A stretch of DNA of 6,406 nt from contig JAAZON010000692.1 in NCBI GenBank assembly GCA_012797725.1, positions 1 to 6,406 of the forward strand. Reading direction: 5' to 3'. The DNA is from SAR324 cluster bacterium (GTDB lineage Bacteria > Bdellovibrionota > UBA2361 > JAAZON01). A program made the position numbers and the translations under genes. Position 1 is the first letter of the stretch, and each line of letters begins with the position of its first letter. This document shows positions 1-5,615 of the stretch, one piece after another. A model generated the notes under the pieces. It was not told the origin of the DNA. It ran no database searches and was given only the letters and a program-made list of their open reading frames with translations.

Positions 1-156
1 CACACCTGAAATTACTTGATCCCTAACTACACCAGGGCAATATGTCTCCCAGGGATAATAGGTTGGCATTGGTGGAACACTACACACACTCCCCTGGCAG
101 ATCTGCCCCTTTTTTGGACAGTTCGCTGTGAAATCCGCACACACCTTGCCCTTTCA
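1..156 (-). pseudogene. In-frame continuation of the PilX/GspK-like gene past TGA
   Basis: After the TGA (codon 286) the same frame reads 51 sense codons to the window edge (codons 287-337). The segment is Cys-rich: Cys291, 298, 305, 310 and 325. It contains ANCPKKGQIC, echoing ANCTIGSEGQVC at residues 252-263 before the TGA. The two copies use different synonymous codons (GCAAATTGC versus GCGAACTGT), so the similarity is at protein level and ties the two segments into one protein. There is no ATG and no ribosome-binding site at the junction, so independent translation is unlikely. The true end of the gene lies outside the window. Possible explanations are a nonsense mutation, a base-call error or readthrough. 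Confidence 0.6.
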
Positions 157-1011
157 ATTTCCATCATTTTTGAAGTTGCCCTTTGTTCGTATGCTTCCAT
201 ATAGTGTAGAACTGTTTGTTATACAAACTTGTCCTTCTGACCCTATGGTGCAATTTGCCCTTCTATTTGCACCTCCATACGCTCCTGAATTGGAGAGATA
301 GGAATCACATGGCTCATTCATATATATGCTCTCTTTTCCAAAAAAGCCTATACCATGATCAAAAACAAGAGAGCCGGCAAGATAGCCAAAGACATGTCCT
401 CCTCTATCCGTCGATTTCATGGCGTCAATTCTGTAGATTGGGTTAAAATCCGTTGCAGGAAGTACATTTCCATCATCGGGGTCGCCAAAATCCAATGACG
501 AATCCACCGCCACAGCATCAACTAGTGTGACTCTTACTGAATCCGTTCCAAAATTGGCGTTTGCAAATGCTGCGCTTGGATTGAAACTGAGATTGGTAAT
601 AGTATCTATAGTAGTTGGATAGACTGAGCTTGGAAGACCTGCACCCTTCGATAAAATTACAGAGTTGTTTGTGCCCTGGAGCTTAACTCTAGTAGGTACT
701 GCAAAAAGTCCTGAGTCATTGGCTCCAATACTTGGGGCAGTACGATCGAATTTCGAATAAAATTGGCTTCGGCCAAATATGGTCGTGAAACTCGTTGAGT
801 AACTACGAAGCCATGACGCAGTGAAGCCAAGAGTTTGCTCCGCCGTCATAAATTCATCTGAGCGTTCCCTGCTAGCGCGGGTCATGCTTGCACTACTTGA
901 AGTAAGATCCAGATTGCTAGCTATAACCAGGGCGCCAATAGCCATCAGCACAATCGCACCCAACATCACATATCCAGCTTCTTTTCTATTTCTAATTGAA
1001 GTGCCAAACAT
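154..1011 (-). CDS. PilX/GspK-like minor pseudopilin (ends at an in-frame TGA)
   Basis: A 285-residue product, fourth of the H-I-J-K pseudopilin set. The N-terminus is a short basic leader (IRNRKEAG, residues 6-13), then Y14-V-M-L-G and a hydrophobic helix to about residue 33. This is the layout of a class III signal cut by prepilin peptidase after G13. The +5 residue is Gly rather than Glu; in known families GspK/PilX-type pseudopilins lack Glu5, which with the gene order supports K/X. Residues from about 34 onward form a globular, periplasmic-type domain with Cys235, Cys254 and Cys263. The ATG is preceded by AGAGG at 7 bases, which overlaps the stop of the upstream PilW-like gene. Oddity: the TGA at 154-156 is followed by 51 open codons in the same frame, so this is probably only part of the original protein. 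Class is fairly sure; the exact family (PilX or GspK) is inferred. Confidence 0.75.
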   Translation of the reverse strand: MFGTSIRNRKEAGYVMLGAIVLMAIGALVIASNLDLTSSSASMTRASRERSDEFMTAEQTLGFTASWLRSYSTSFTTIFGRSQFYSKFDRTAPSIGANDSGLFAVPTRVKLQGTNNSVILSKGAGLPSSVYPTTIDTITNLSFNPSAAFANANFGTDSVRVTLVDAVAVDSSLDFGDPDDGNVLPATDFNPIYRIDAMKSTDRGGHVFGYLAGSLVFDHGIGFFGKESIYMNEPCDSYLSNSGAYGGANRRANCTIGSEGQVCITNSSTLYGSIRTKGNFKNDGN

Positions 1012-1018
1012 CGTACAA

Positions 1019-1023
1019 CCTCT
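1019..1023 (-). promoter_or_regulatory. Shine-Dalgarno of the PilX/GspK-like gene
   Basis: AGAGG on the minus strand, 7 bases before the ATG at 1011. It shares bases with the TAG of the upstream PilW-like gene (1022-1024), so translation of the two genes is probably coupled. It supports the chosen start. Confidence 0.6.
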
Positions 1024-1906
1024 ATCTACTAATATTTAAATTTCTAAAAGCAACTTGGTGAGTAGCTCTCGCCGTGAAAATACTTCCGTCTCTTAAGGTA
1101 TGTGCTCCATCTACGATGACATCTATTCTTACACCAGCTAAATTCGTTGCGATTGAAGCGCTAGTAAGAGGCAGCACCATATCCATCCCATCAGTATCGA
1201 TAAATGTAAGATTAACACTACTATTTGGGGCAAGCATGATTGGGCCGTTGCCATGATCGCGTGTTATTCCAGTATAAATACTTCGAGTGATAGGAGAGTC
1301 ATAAGTAAGCAGGGTTACACCTGCGCCGAGACTGCCTGCTCTGAATGTAGTTCCAGTGGTATAAACCGCCCCGCCTGACAGAGAAAGAACATTCCCGGCA
1401 ATTGCTGCAATAATACCTGAAAGCCCACCAATGCTTCCGGTACTAACATTATTTAGATATAAGTTGTCGCCGACTTTAAACCCTTCAGCACTTGATACAG
1501 AAACATTTGTCTGGCTTGCCGGATCGAAGTCAGAGGTTACGACTGTGGTTCCGCCTCGTTCATTTAAACGAAAACTAATGTTCTTGGATGTAGCATCAGT
1601 TAAAACTGGAAGTGTTACATCACCTAAAGCCAAATCGCAGATTGCAAATCCACCCTGCCCAAGTGGCATCCCCGAGCCCAGCATTCGAAGATCGAAAGCC
1701 ATCAGGTCTAGTATCGCATTAGCTTCTTCAATGGCTTGAATTCTAATTTGGTGCTCGAATCCATGGCGTGTTGCCTGCATGAAGCTACTTAAGGTGGCCG
1801 CAAAGACTATGCTTATTAAACTAATGGATACTAGGAGACTAACCAAGGTTTCGCCTGCTTCTGAGACCATCGAGCTCATATTGTGACACAAGGTAGCTTT
1901 GACCAT
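1022..1906 (-). CDS. PilW/GspJ-like minor pseudopilin
   Basis: A 294-residue type IV pilin-like protein, third gene of the operon. The class III signal is SEAG(18) followed by ETLVSLLVSISLISIV, then a short helix ending near residue 45 and the typical PilW helix (RIQAIEEANAILDLMAFDLRMLGSG). The domain from about residue 80 onward is rich in Gly, Thr, Ser and beta-strand residues, as in PilW/GspJ. PilW/GspJ proteins join the minor pseudopilin tip complex that primes pilus assembly; that role is family knowledge. The motif is unusual: +1 is Glu and +5 is Ser, the reverse of the usual F..E pattern. The ATG lies three bases after the TAG of the PilV-like gene and in the same frame, with only a distant GGGGA, so reinitiation is the likely entry. 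Met10 and Met13 are alternative starts with shorter leaders. Confidence 0.8.
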   Translation of the reverse strand: MVKATLCHNMSSMVSEAGETLVSLLVSISLISIVFAATLSSFMQATRHGFEHQIRIQAIEEANAILDLMAFDLRMLGSGMPLGQGGFAICDLALGDVTLPVLTDATSKNISFRLNERGGTTVVTSDFDPASQTNVSVSSAEGFKVGDNLYLNNVSTGSIGGLSGIIAAIAGNVLSLSGGAVYTTGTTFRAGSLGAGVTLLTYDSPITRSIYTGITRDHGNGPIMLAPNSSVNLTFIDTDGMDMVLPLTSASIATNLAGVRIDVIVDGAHTLRDGSIFTARATHQVAFRNLNISR

Positions 1907-1909
1907 AGT

Positions 1910-2335
1910 CTACATTGTTCCCCACAACGGAAAAGTGTTGGTAAGGGTTGCTGCTCCTCCCAATTCAGAATCAACTGGCGTCACGACAATACTTACTGTT
2001 CGAGAGTTATCACCATTCACTGTGACAGTGCTTGTACGGGCGAACTTCATATTATTATAAATCACAAGAGGTTCACTTCTATCGTTAGAAGCGCTCAAGG
2101 TCACAGGGCTTAGCGTTGCGTACTCCTCCATTGCCTGCAGCGCTAACTGGAGTGCTATCGCATTTCTCTCGTTTCTATGCATTATTCTGTAAGAAACGAT
2201 CGTGCTTCTCGCAATTGCAAGACCAGTAACAGCAAGTATCAAGATTGTAGCCATGACTTCGATGAGAGAGAAGCCTTGCGAGCCACCTAGAGATTGACGT
2301 ATTAGGCTAAAGATCTTCTTCAATCTAACTTGCAT
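1910..2335 (-). CDS. PilV/GspI-like minor pseudopilin
   Basis: A 141-residue prepilin-like protein, second gene of the operon. The leader MQVRLKKIFSLIRQSLGGSQG (residues 1-21) is basic and followed by a textbook motif FSLIEVMATILILAV, with cleavage expected after G21 and Glu5 present. The helix then runs into RIMHRNERNAIALQLALQAMEEYA, typical of PilV/GspI. I chose the ATG at 2335 rather than an upstream TTG-type start at 2386, because it gives a normal-length leader, has AGGG ten bases upstream, and overlaps the FimT-like gene by only 11 bases. The stop is TAG, three bases before the PilW-like ATG. Expected to act in the inner membrane as part of the minor pilin complex; substrate or partners cannot be read from the sequence. 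Confidence 0.82.
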   Translation of the reverse strand: MQVRLKKIFSLIRQSLGGSQGFSLIEVMATILILAVTGLAIARSTIVSYRIMHRNERNAIALQLALQAMEEYATLSPVTLSASNDRSEPLVIYNNMKFARTSTVTVNGDNSRTVSIVVTPVDSELGGAATLTNTFPLWGTM

Positions 2336-2828
2336 AATGCAATAACCCTGTTGCGAAAATCGTACCGGTCTTAAATACAGCACCATCTTGGCGCAATTCT
2401 ATGTCCACAGTGGTAGGATCACCTGAAGCATCTATTAAGTATCCTCTTGAATCGAAAATGACAGGAGCGCTAGTACTCACCGTTACGTCATTTGAGAGAT
2501 TTTGTTGGAAGATATACTTGTCAGCTACAGCGGGATTACTGTAAGGAAGATAATCGAAGCCAACTCGATAGCTTGCTCCACCATTTATGAATTCAAAGAC
2601 GACCCTTGTCCCCTCCTTTGTTGCCTCACTTCGAGCACGTCTCAAATCTGAATCTATCTCCTGCTTTGCATTTTTTCTGCCGAAGGATTGAATTAATTCT
2701 GGAACATTCGATGATGCTGTGTAGGCCAACACAAACAACAACAACACAGTCACTAGCATTTCAATTAGAGTGAAAGCAGACTCTTTACGATTAGAAAATT
2801 TAGTGGAACAGAATTTGTGACTAGTCAC
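2325..2828 (-). CDS. FimT/GspH-like minor pseudopilin
   Basis: A 167-residue protein, first gene of the operon. The start is GTG, preceded by GGGAAAG (GGGA 6 bases upstream). Residues 1-18 form a basic leader, then FTLIEMLVTVLLLFVLAYTA, a near-perfect type IV pilin N-terminal helix with Glu at +5. The C-terminal half has FimT/GspH hallmarks: LRRARSEATKEGTRVVFEF near residues 60-80 and a VIFDSRGYLIDASG strand near residues 123-136. The residue before the cleavage site is Ala18 (KESA) instead of the near-invariant Gly, which may slow processing. FimT/GspH proteins cap or prime pilus/pseudopilus assembly, and FimT homologues in some naturally competent bacteria bind DNA; neither role is proved here. 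The stop is TAG, overlapping the next gene. Confidence 0.82.
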   Translation of the reverse strand: MTSHKFCSTKFSNRKESAFTLIEMLVTVLLLFVLAYTASSNVPELIQSFGRKNAKQEIDSDLRRARSEATKEGTRVVFEFINGGASYRVGFDYLPYSNPAVADKYIFQQNLSNDVTVSTSAPVIFDSRGYLIDASGDPTTVDIELRQDGAVFKTGTIFATGLLHYAS

Positions 2829-2834
2829 TTTCTT

Positions 2835-2838
2835 TCCC
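2835..2838 (-). promoter_or_regulatory. Shine-Dalgarno for the GTG-started FimT/GspH-like gene
   Basis: GGGA within GGGAAAG on the minus strand, 6 bases before the GTG at 2828. It is the evidence for accepting a GTG start. A TATAAG box at 2876-2881 (minus) could be the operon's -10, but the nearest -35-like hexamer (TTGCCG) is about 20 bases away, so that promoter is not claimed. Confidence 0.45.
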
Positions 2839-2923
2839 AGTTTTGATAAATTTCCAGTTGTACCTCAGTGTGAAGCTTATAAAAAACCACCTGGTTTTAG
2901 TCGGCAAATTTACTAAAGGACTT

Positions 2924-2967
2924 TACGAAATCTAATGATAAAATCTAATAATTAGGAGTATTTCGTA
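2924..2967. repeat. Nested inverted and direct repeats upstream of the pilin operon
   Basis: TACGAAAT (2924-2931) is perfectly inverted as ATTTCGTA (2960-2967). Inside it, CTAAT (2932-2936) is inverted as ATTAG (2951-2955). AAATCTAAT occurs twice in direct orientation, at 2928-2936 and 2941-2949, a 13-base period. About 95-130 bases upstream of the FimT-like start, it could be an operator, or the arms could form a stem with a small bulge. Confidence 0.5.
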
Positions 2968-2971
2968 TCGC

Positions 2972-2995
2972 GGGCTTGGGGCAAGCCCATTTTTC
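2972..2995 (+). terminator. Terminator-like hairpin on the plus strand
   Basis: A perfect 7-bp GC-rich stem GGGCTTG/CAAGCCC with a GGG loop (2972-2988), followed by ATTTTT on the plus strand. This has the form of an intrinsic terminator for plus-strand transcription, yet no plus-strand gene lies to its left. On the minus strand it has no T-run and would be only a hairpin. Confidence 0.5.
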
Positions 2996-3000
2996 CTCTC

Positions 3001-3042
3001 CATCTTTAGCCTATCGAAGGAAAGATGCTCCAGAAGTGGAGC
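3001..3042. other. Two adjacent hairpins
   Basis: The first is CATCTTT (3001-3007) paired with AAAGATG (3021-3027), plus an inner CCT/AGG (3010-3012, 3018-3020) and an ATCGA loop. The second is CTCCA (3028-3032) paired with TGGAG (3037-3041), loop GAAG. The stems are back to back with no gap, which suggests stacked RNA structure on either strand. No known riboswitch consensus is recognised. Confidence 0.35.
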
Positions 3043-3110
3043 TCTTCACTCTTCTAATTTGTCAGGCTTTTGCAATAACTTCGAATTCTTAGCACAGCTA
3101 AACAAAACGA

Positions 3111-3155
3111 TTTAAAAGATATTTACTTGACGAAGTTTTGCCCCAAGTAAATATT
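3111..3155 (-). terminator. Possible terminator after the HDOD-like gene
   Basis: ATATTTACTTG (3119-3129) is perfectly inverted as CAAGTAAATAT (3144-3154), starting about ten bases past the TAA of the gene ending at 3165. On the minus strand the stem is followed by CTTTTAAA. The stem is AT-rich, the 14-base loop is large and the T-run is short, so it would be weak. Confidence 0.4.
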
Positions 3156-3164
3156 CTTTGCAAC

Positions 3165-4274
3165 TTAGAGTTCTTCGATATCCTTATTCAAGGCCGCTTC
3201 GCTATGTGTCTTATCATTTTTAGCTAGTTCGTTATCCATCTGATCCATCAACTTATCAAGTTCTGCATCCTGCATGCCCTCTATCTCATCCTCAGTGAAA
3301 ATATTATCCAGCTGAGCTGGAACCTCAGATTTTTCTGAAGATTTTGCAAATAGTTCCGGGGTCTTTTCAGGACCAAGGTCCTCCTTGTCTCTGGAAAGAA
3401 AGTGGGGAGATCCAGAGCTTAAAGACCTTAATTTTCCCTCGAGACGTACAAAAGCTTCGCTAAGGGGATAGTAGTGTCCTGGAATAGGACATGATGGCTG
3501 CCTAAGATTGCTCTCTAAAGCATCTATCCAAACCTTTCCAATTTTCATTCGATATGGCACCTCGTGTGTGGCATGGGACAGAGTTGTAGTTGGATCAAAA
3601 GCCCGAGCAAATGAGTTGCCTATCTCAACACCGAAGCCAATTGAGGAGAGAAGAAACACCCCCACTTCAATGGAAGAACAAGAGAATATCTGATGTTCAA
3701 GCACAAGATCATAGGTAATACCTTTCTTTTTAAGCTCTCGCCTATAGTGTTTGAACTCCTCCGCTGCTTTCAGGTTAAGGGCTCCCAGACCAAAGAAGCG
3801 TATCCCCCCAAGAATGAGCCCGAGACCAGTACCAATATCTGGAATAGCCGTACCAAGGTGGCCACTAAGTAAAAAAGTTCTTGAAAAGTTCTCTTCGATA
3901 TACTTCCACTTTTCATCACCAAGAAGTCTTCGACACTTCCGGTAGTAAACAAAAGAGGCAATAATGGCGGCCAGATCAAGCGGCGAAAACCAGTTCATGA
4001 TTTGTCCAATTTTGAGGGCCTTCTTTCCTTCAAATTCCCAATCTCTTAGTTCTTTTGCTGCATAGTAAAGAAGGGACTTGAAAGAAGGTGTATTAAATAG
4101 CCTTCCCACTTGGTATTTTGCAACTGGACTTAATACTCCGTTATTCTTGAGCTCATCTGCTACAAGAAGCCTAATTCCTGTTGAAAAGGATGGCGGTACT
4201 AAGCCCAGGGCAGCAGCCACAGTTTTTGCATTTTTCCAGATCTCTTCTTGTCCCGTCGCTTCTTGTTCGCCCAT
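3165..4274 (-). CDS. HDOD-like protein with degenerate catalytic motif
   Basis: A 369-residue protein with no signal peptide, so probably cytoplasmic. The part from about residue 50 to 225 follows the HDOD layout: a helical lead-in (residues 85-130), LSGHLGTA near 136-143 where HDOD proteins have W.HS..VA, and IGTGLGLILGGIRFFGLGAL (147-166) in place of the AGLLHDIG block. It then has EEFKHYRRELKKKGITYDLVLEHQ (172-195) and SSIEVGVFLLSSIGFGVEIGNSF (200-222), matching the usual H.EVG..L...W..P..I. The His-Asp pair of a working HD enzyme is absent, as in most HDOD proteins, which act in signalling or regulation. The tail from about 290 is charged, Ser- and acid-rich, and probably disordered. ATG is preceded by AGGGAG at 8 bases; stop TAA. 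Assignment is by visual pattern only; a new helical family is the alternative. Confidence 0.6.
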   Translation of the reverse strand: MGEQEATGQEEIWKNAKTVAAALGLVPPSFSTGIRLLVADELKNNGVLSPVAKYQVGRLFNTPSFKSLLYYAAKELRDWEFEGKKALKIGQIMNWFSPLDLAAIIASFVYYRKCRRLLGDEKWKYIEENFSRTFLLSGHLGTAIPDIGTGLGLILGGIRFFGLGALNLKAAEEFKHYRRELKKKGITYDLVLEHQIFSCSSIEVGVFLLSSIGFGVEIGNSFARAFDPTTTLSHATHEVPYRMKIGKVWIDALESNLRQPSCPIPGHYYPLSEAFVRLEGKLRSLSSGSPHFLSRDKEDLGPEKTPELFAKSSEKSEVPAQLDNIFTEDEIEGMQDAELDKLMDQMDNELAKNDKTHSEAALNKDIEEL

Positions 4275-4472
4275 GGGAAAGACTCCCTAAAAAGTTTTCT
4301 CTCATATTTTCAACATATCCTTTAGGATCGGCCACTATTCGAGAAACTGTTAGGTATTTTTATAGAACATCTTTTGTGCCTTCTTGAGTCATGGATAAAT
4401 CCACGCTTAGATTTCTTTCTATTTCAATAAGTTTCCTTTAAAAGCCCGTTAAGTCTTCCGATAGATAATTAT
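4275..4472. promoter_or_regulatory. Divergent intergenic region
   Basis: This 198-base gap must hold the promoters of two divergent genes. A short palindrome ATCCT-TT-AGGAT sits at 4317-4328, 43 bases upstream of the HDOD-like start. A weak plus-strand candidate is TTGAGT (4384-4389) and TAGATT (4408-4413), 18 bases apart. GATAAT (4464-4469) lies only three bases before the plus-strand ATG. None of these is strong enough to name a promoter. Confidence 0.25.
4283..4288 (-). promoter_or_regulatory. Shine-Dalgarno of the HDOD-like gene
   Basis: AGGGAG on the minus strand, 8 bases before the ATG at 4274. It is strong and well spaced, and fixes the start. Confidence 0.6.
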
Positions 4473-4931
4473 ATGAGGAAAAATAAATGGTTTTTGATAA
4501 ATATTGGCCTCTTAAAATTTCTTTTGTGCTTCAATAGCACTGCTCTCTTAGCAAAAGACCATGAGTTTTGTGTCTACATCACCGAAAATGGCGAATTTAA
4601 GAGCAGCTCTTCCATTTCTTCAGTTCCTTTTAAATACAGAACAGGAGCGAAATGCTTTGATAAGAAAAGGCAAGATTTCTATCTTGCTCCCCCAGATGAA
4701 ATTAAACTTAAAGGGGCTCAGCTAGAAAATACCTTAAGCACGGCACTTGGACTTGTGCATTTGCGTGGTGTCCGTTCAATGGAAAGCGTCTTTGGACGAA
4801 GTCCCAATCGGGCAATAAGTGAAGCAACCCAGACAGTCTCACGCGTACTAAGGCAACCCGGCTGGCCCTCAAATATCGGAGTGGTTGGGGCAGATTGGAA
4901 AGTGATATTTCTTGATGAAAAGCTTCCCTAG
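4473..4931 (+). CDS. N-terminal part of a secreted metallopeptidase, ends at in-frame TAG
   Basis: The 152-residue N-terminal piece of a protein that continues in the same frame beyond TAG. Residues 1-27 form a Sec signal peptide: basic MRKNK, hydrophobic core, and a likely cleavage after ALLA(27). The mature part carries Cys33 and Cys61 and a helical segment around 82-140 (LENTLSTALGL, ISEATQTVSRVL), leading into WKVIFLDEKLP. No known domain is recognised in it; in peptidases of this build it would be the N-terminal lobe. The ATG at 4473 is the only possible start: an in-frame TAA lies at 4428 with no other start codon between. No Shine-Dalgarno sequence is visible upstream, and GATAAT sits three bases before the ATG. 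On its own the product would be secreted but lack the catalytic site. Confidence 0.65.
   Translation: MRKNKWFLINIGLLKFLLCFNSTALLAKDHEFCVYITENGEFKSSSSISSVPFKYRTGAKCFDKKRQDFYLAPPDEIKLKGAQLENTLSTALGLVHLRGVRSMESVFGRSPNRAISEATQTVSRVLRQPGWPSNIGVVGADWKVIFLDEKLP
4929..4931 (+). other. In-frame amber codon splitting the metallopeptidase gene
   Basis: TAG at codon 153, between CTTCCC and GCTCAG. The reading frame is open on both sides (codons 1-152 and 154-335), and together they make a full-length secreted metallopeptidase. A single change from GAG, AAG or CAG would create it. TAG ends four other genes in this window, so it is a normal stop here. Confidence 0.7.
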
Positions 4932-5480
4932 GCTCAGATCCCCTATTCCTTGATCAGTAATTGCCATCCAGGCTGGATTACAGCACCGGCCAACATCTAC
5001 ATAGTAGCGCAACGAGTTGCGGCAGGATGTGGGGGAAGCGTAATTTTGGATTCTCAAAGTGCCGATGCTCAAATGATGCAAGTGTTGCTACATGAGATAG
5101 GACATGTGGTAGAATGGTATTGGCTAAAGGGAAAAGGTGAAAGGGATCAAGCTAGAGCGGAAGGTTTTGCTACTTGGTTCGAATATTATGCTAGTGAATA
5201 TTCCGAAATCACCCGAAAAAGTATTTCAAGATCAAATCTTGGAGAGAGTATCATAAATGCCGGCAGAACTTACATTTACAAAGACTCCTTTGCCCCCGAC
5301 CTCGATTCCTACGCAAATGCAGCAGCGCCCTTCGCTGCGATAGTTTCAAGGAGAGGGATTTATGGACTTGCCAAAGTTTATAATGCAATGTCCCAAAACA
5401 ACCTAAGCTTTAACGAAGCCATCAAGAAAGAATTAGGTTGGTCGGCCGAGCGCCTTATGAAAGAAACCTCGTCTCTCTAA
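4932..5480 (+). CDS. C-terminal catalytic part of HExxH zinc metallopeptidase
   Basis: Continues the frame of the upstream segment directly after TAG; joined numbering runs to residue 335. The active site is LLHEIGHVVEW with His207, Glu208 and His211, a zinc-binding HExxH. ARAEGFATWFEYYA follows, with Glu230 at a spacing fitting the third, gluzincin-type ligand. Cys164 and Cys186 may pair with Cys33 or Cys61 across the stop. After the active site come SYANAAAPFAAIVSRRGIYGLAKVYNAM and a short C-terminal helix, as in peptidase MA-clan proteins where a helix bundle closes the site. A start within this piece (TTG at 4950) has no ribosome-binding site and would leave the protein without a signal peptide, so separate expression is unlikely. 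The stop is TAA, followed by a terminator. Substrate unknown. Confidence 0.7.
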   Translation, partial: AQIPYSLISNCHPGWITAPANIYIVAQRVAAGCGGSVILDSQSADAQMMQVLLHEIGHVVEWYWLKGKGERDQARAEGFATWFEYYASEYSEITRKSISRSNLGESIINAGRTYIYKDSFAPDLDSYANAAAPFAAIVSRRGIYGLAKVYNAMSQNNLSFNEAIKKELGWSAERLMKETSSL

Positions 5481-5519
5481 TAGCGGGACAATAAACCAAG
5501 TGGCAAAACCAGGAGCTGG

Positions 5520-5561
5520 GGAGCAGAATCTAGTATAAAAAAGCTGCTCCCTTTTTATTTC
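5520..5561 (+). terminator. Rho-independent terminator of the metallopeptidase gene
   Basis: GGGAGCAG (5520-5527) pairs perfectly with CTGCTCCC (5545-5552), an 8-bp GC-rich stem around a 17-base AT-rich loop, followed at once by TTTTTATTT. It lies 39 bases after the TAA. The complement has no T-run, so it serves only the plus strand; I find no clear terminator for the converging gene ending at 5616. Confidence 0.85.
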
Positions 5562-5615
5562 CGCTCACCGCAATCTGCTTAACAGTTCTCTTCCTTCTGA
5601 CTTCGGCTCTTCTGC

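Larger units (their letters stand above)
2829..3164. other. 336-base structured intergenic region without a convincing gene
   Basis: This stretch separates the HDOD-like gene from the pseudopilin operon, both on the minus strand. I see no tRNA, rRNA or convincing CDS. It holds, left to right: a short inverted repeat AAAACC/GGTTTT (2883-2898); a nested repeat set (2924-2967); a plus-strand terminator-like hairpin (2972-2995); a stem CATCTTT/AAAGATG (3001-3027) directly abutting CTCCA/TGGAG with a GAAG loop (3028-3041); TTAGC/GCTAA (3089-3101); and an 11-bp AT-rich stem (3119-3154). A 23-codon minus-strand frame (2932-3003, ATG with AGG six bases upstream) exists but has no recognisable features. 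The density of stems suggests a structured leader, a small RNA or a mobile-element remnant. Confidence 0.5.

Noticed and set aside
130..160. TGA in the PilX/GspK-like gene as a selenocysteine codon
   Set aside because: The Cys-rich surroundings invite the idea, but I see no convincing SECIS-type hairpin within the first 20-40 bases after TGA, and a pseudopilin has no redox site that would need it.
2336..2386. Upstream TTG-type start for the PilV-like gene at 2386
   Set aside because: It would add 17 residues before a normal prepilin leader and enlarge the overlap with the FimT-like gene to over 60 bases.
2932..3003. 23-codon minus-strand frame between the HDOD-like gene and the pilin operon
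   Set aside because: It has an acceptable ribosome-binding site, but it runs through the hairpins and has no recognisable peptide features, so chance is as likely.
2972..3042. Cyclic-di-GMP riboswitch upstream of the pilus operon
   Set aside because: GC-rich stems and a pilus context suggested it, but the conserved GEMM core (GGGCAAA.., ..GGTAGC) is not present on either strand.
3024..3057. Ten-codon plus-strand frame after AAGGAAAG
   Set aside because: The spacing to ATG is too short and the frame spans the CTCCA/TGGAG hairpin; there is no supporting context.
3508..4290. Plus-strand frames opposite the HDOD-like gene
   Set aside because: They are short, carry no recognisable motifs or ribosome-binding sites, and lie opposite a well-supported gene.
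4929..4931. TAG read as pyrrolysine or globally reassigned
   Set aside because: TAG is the plain end of four other genes here, and this peptidase type is not a known pyrrolysine protein.
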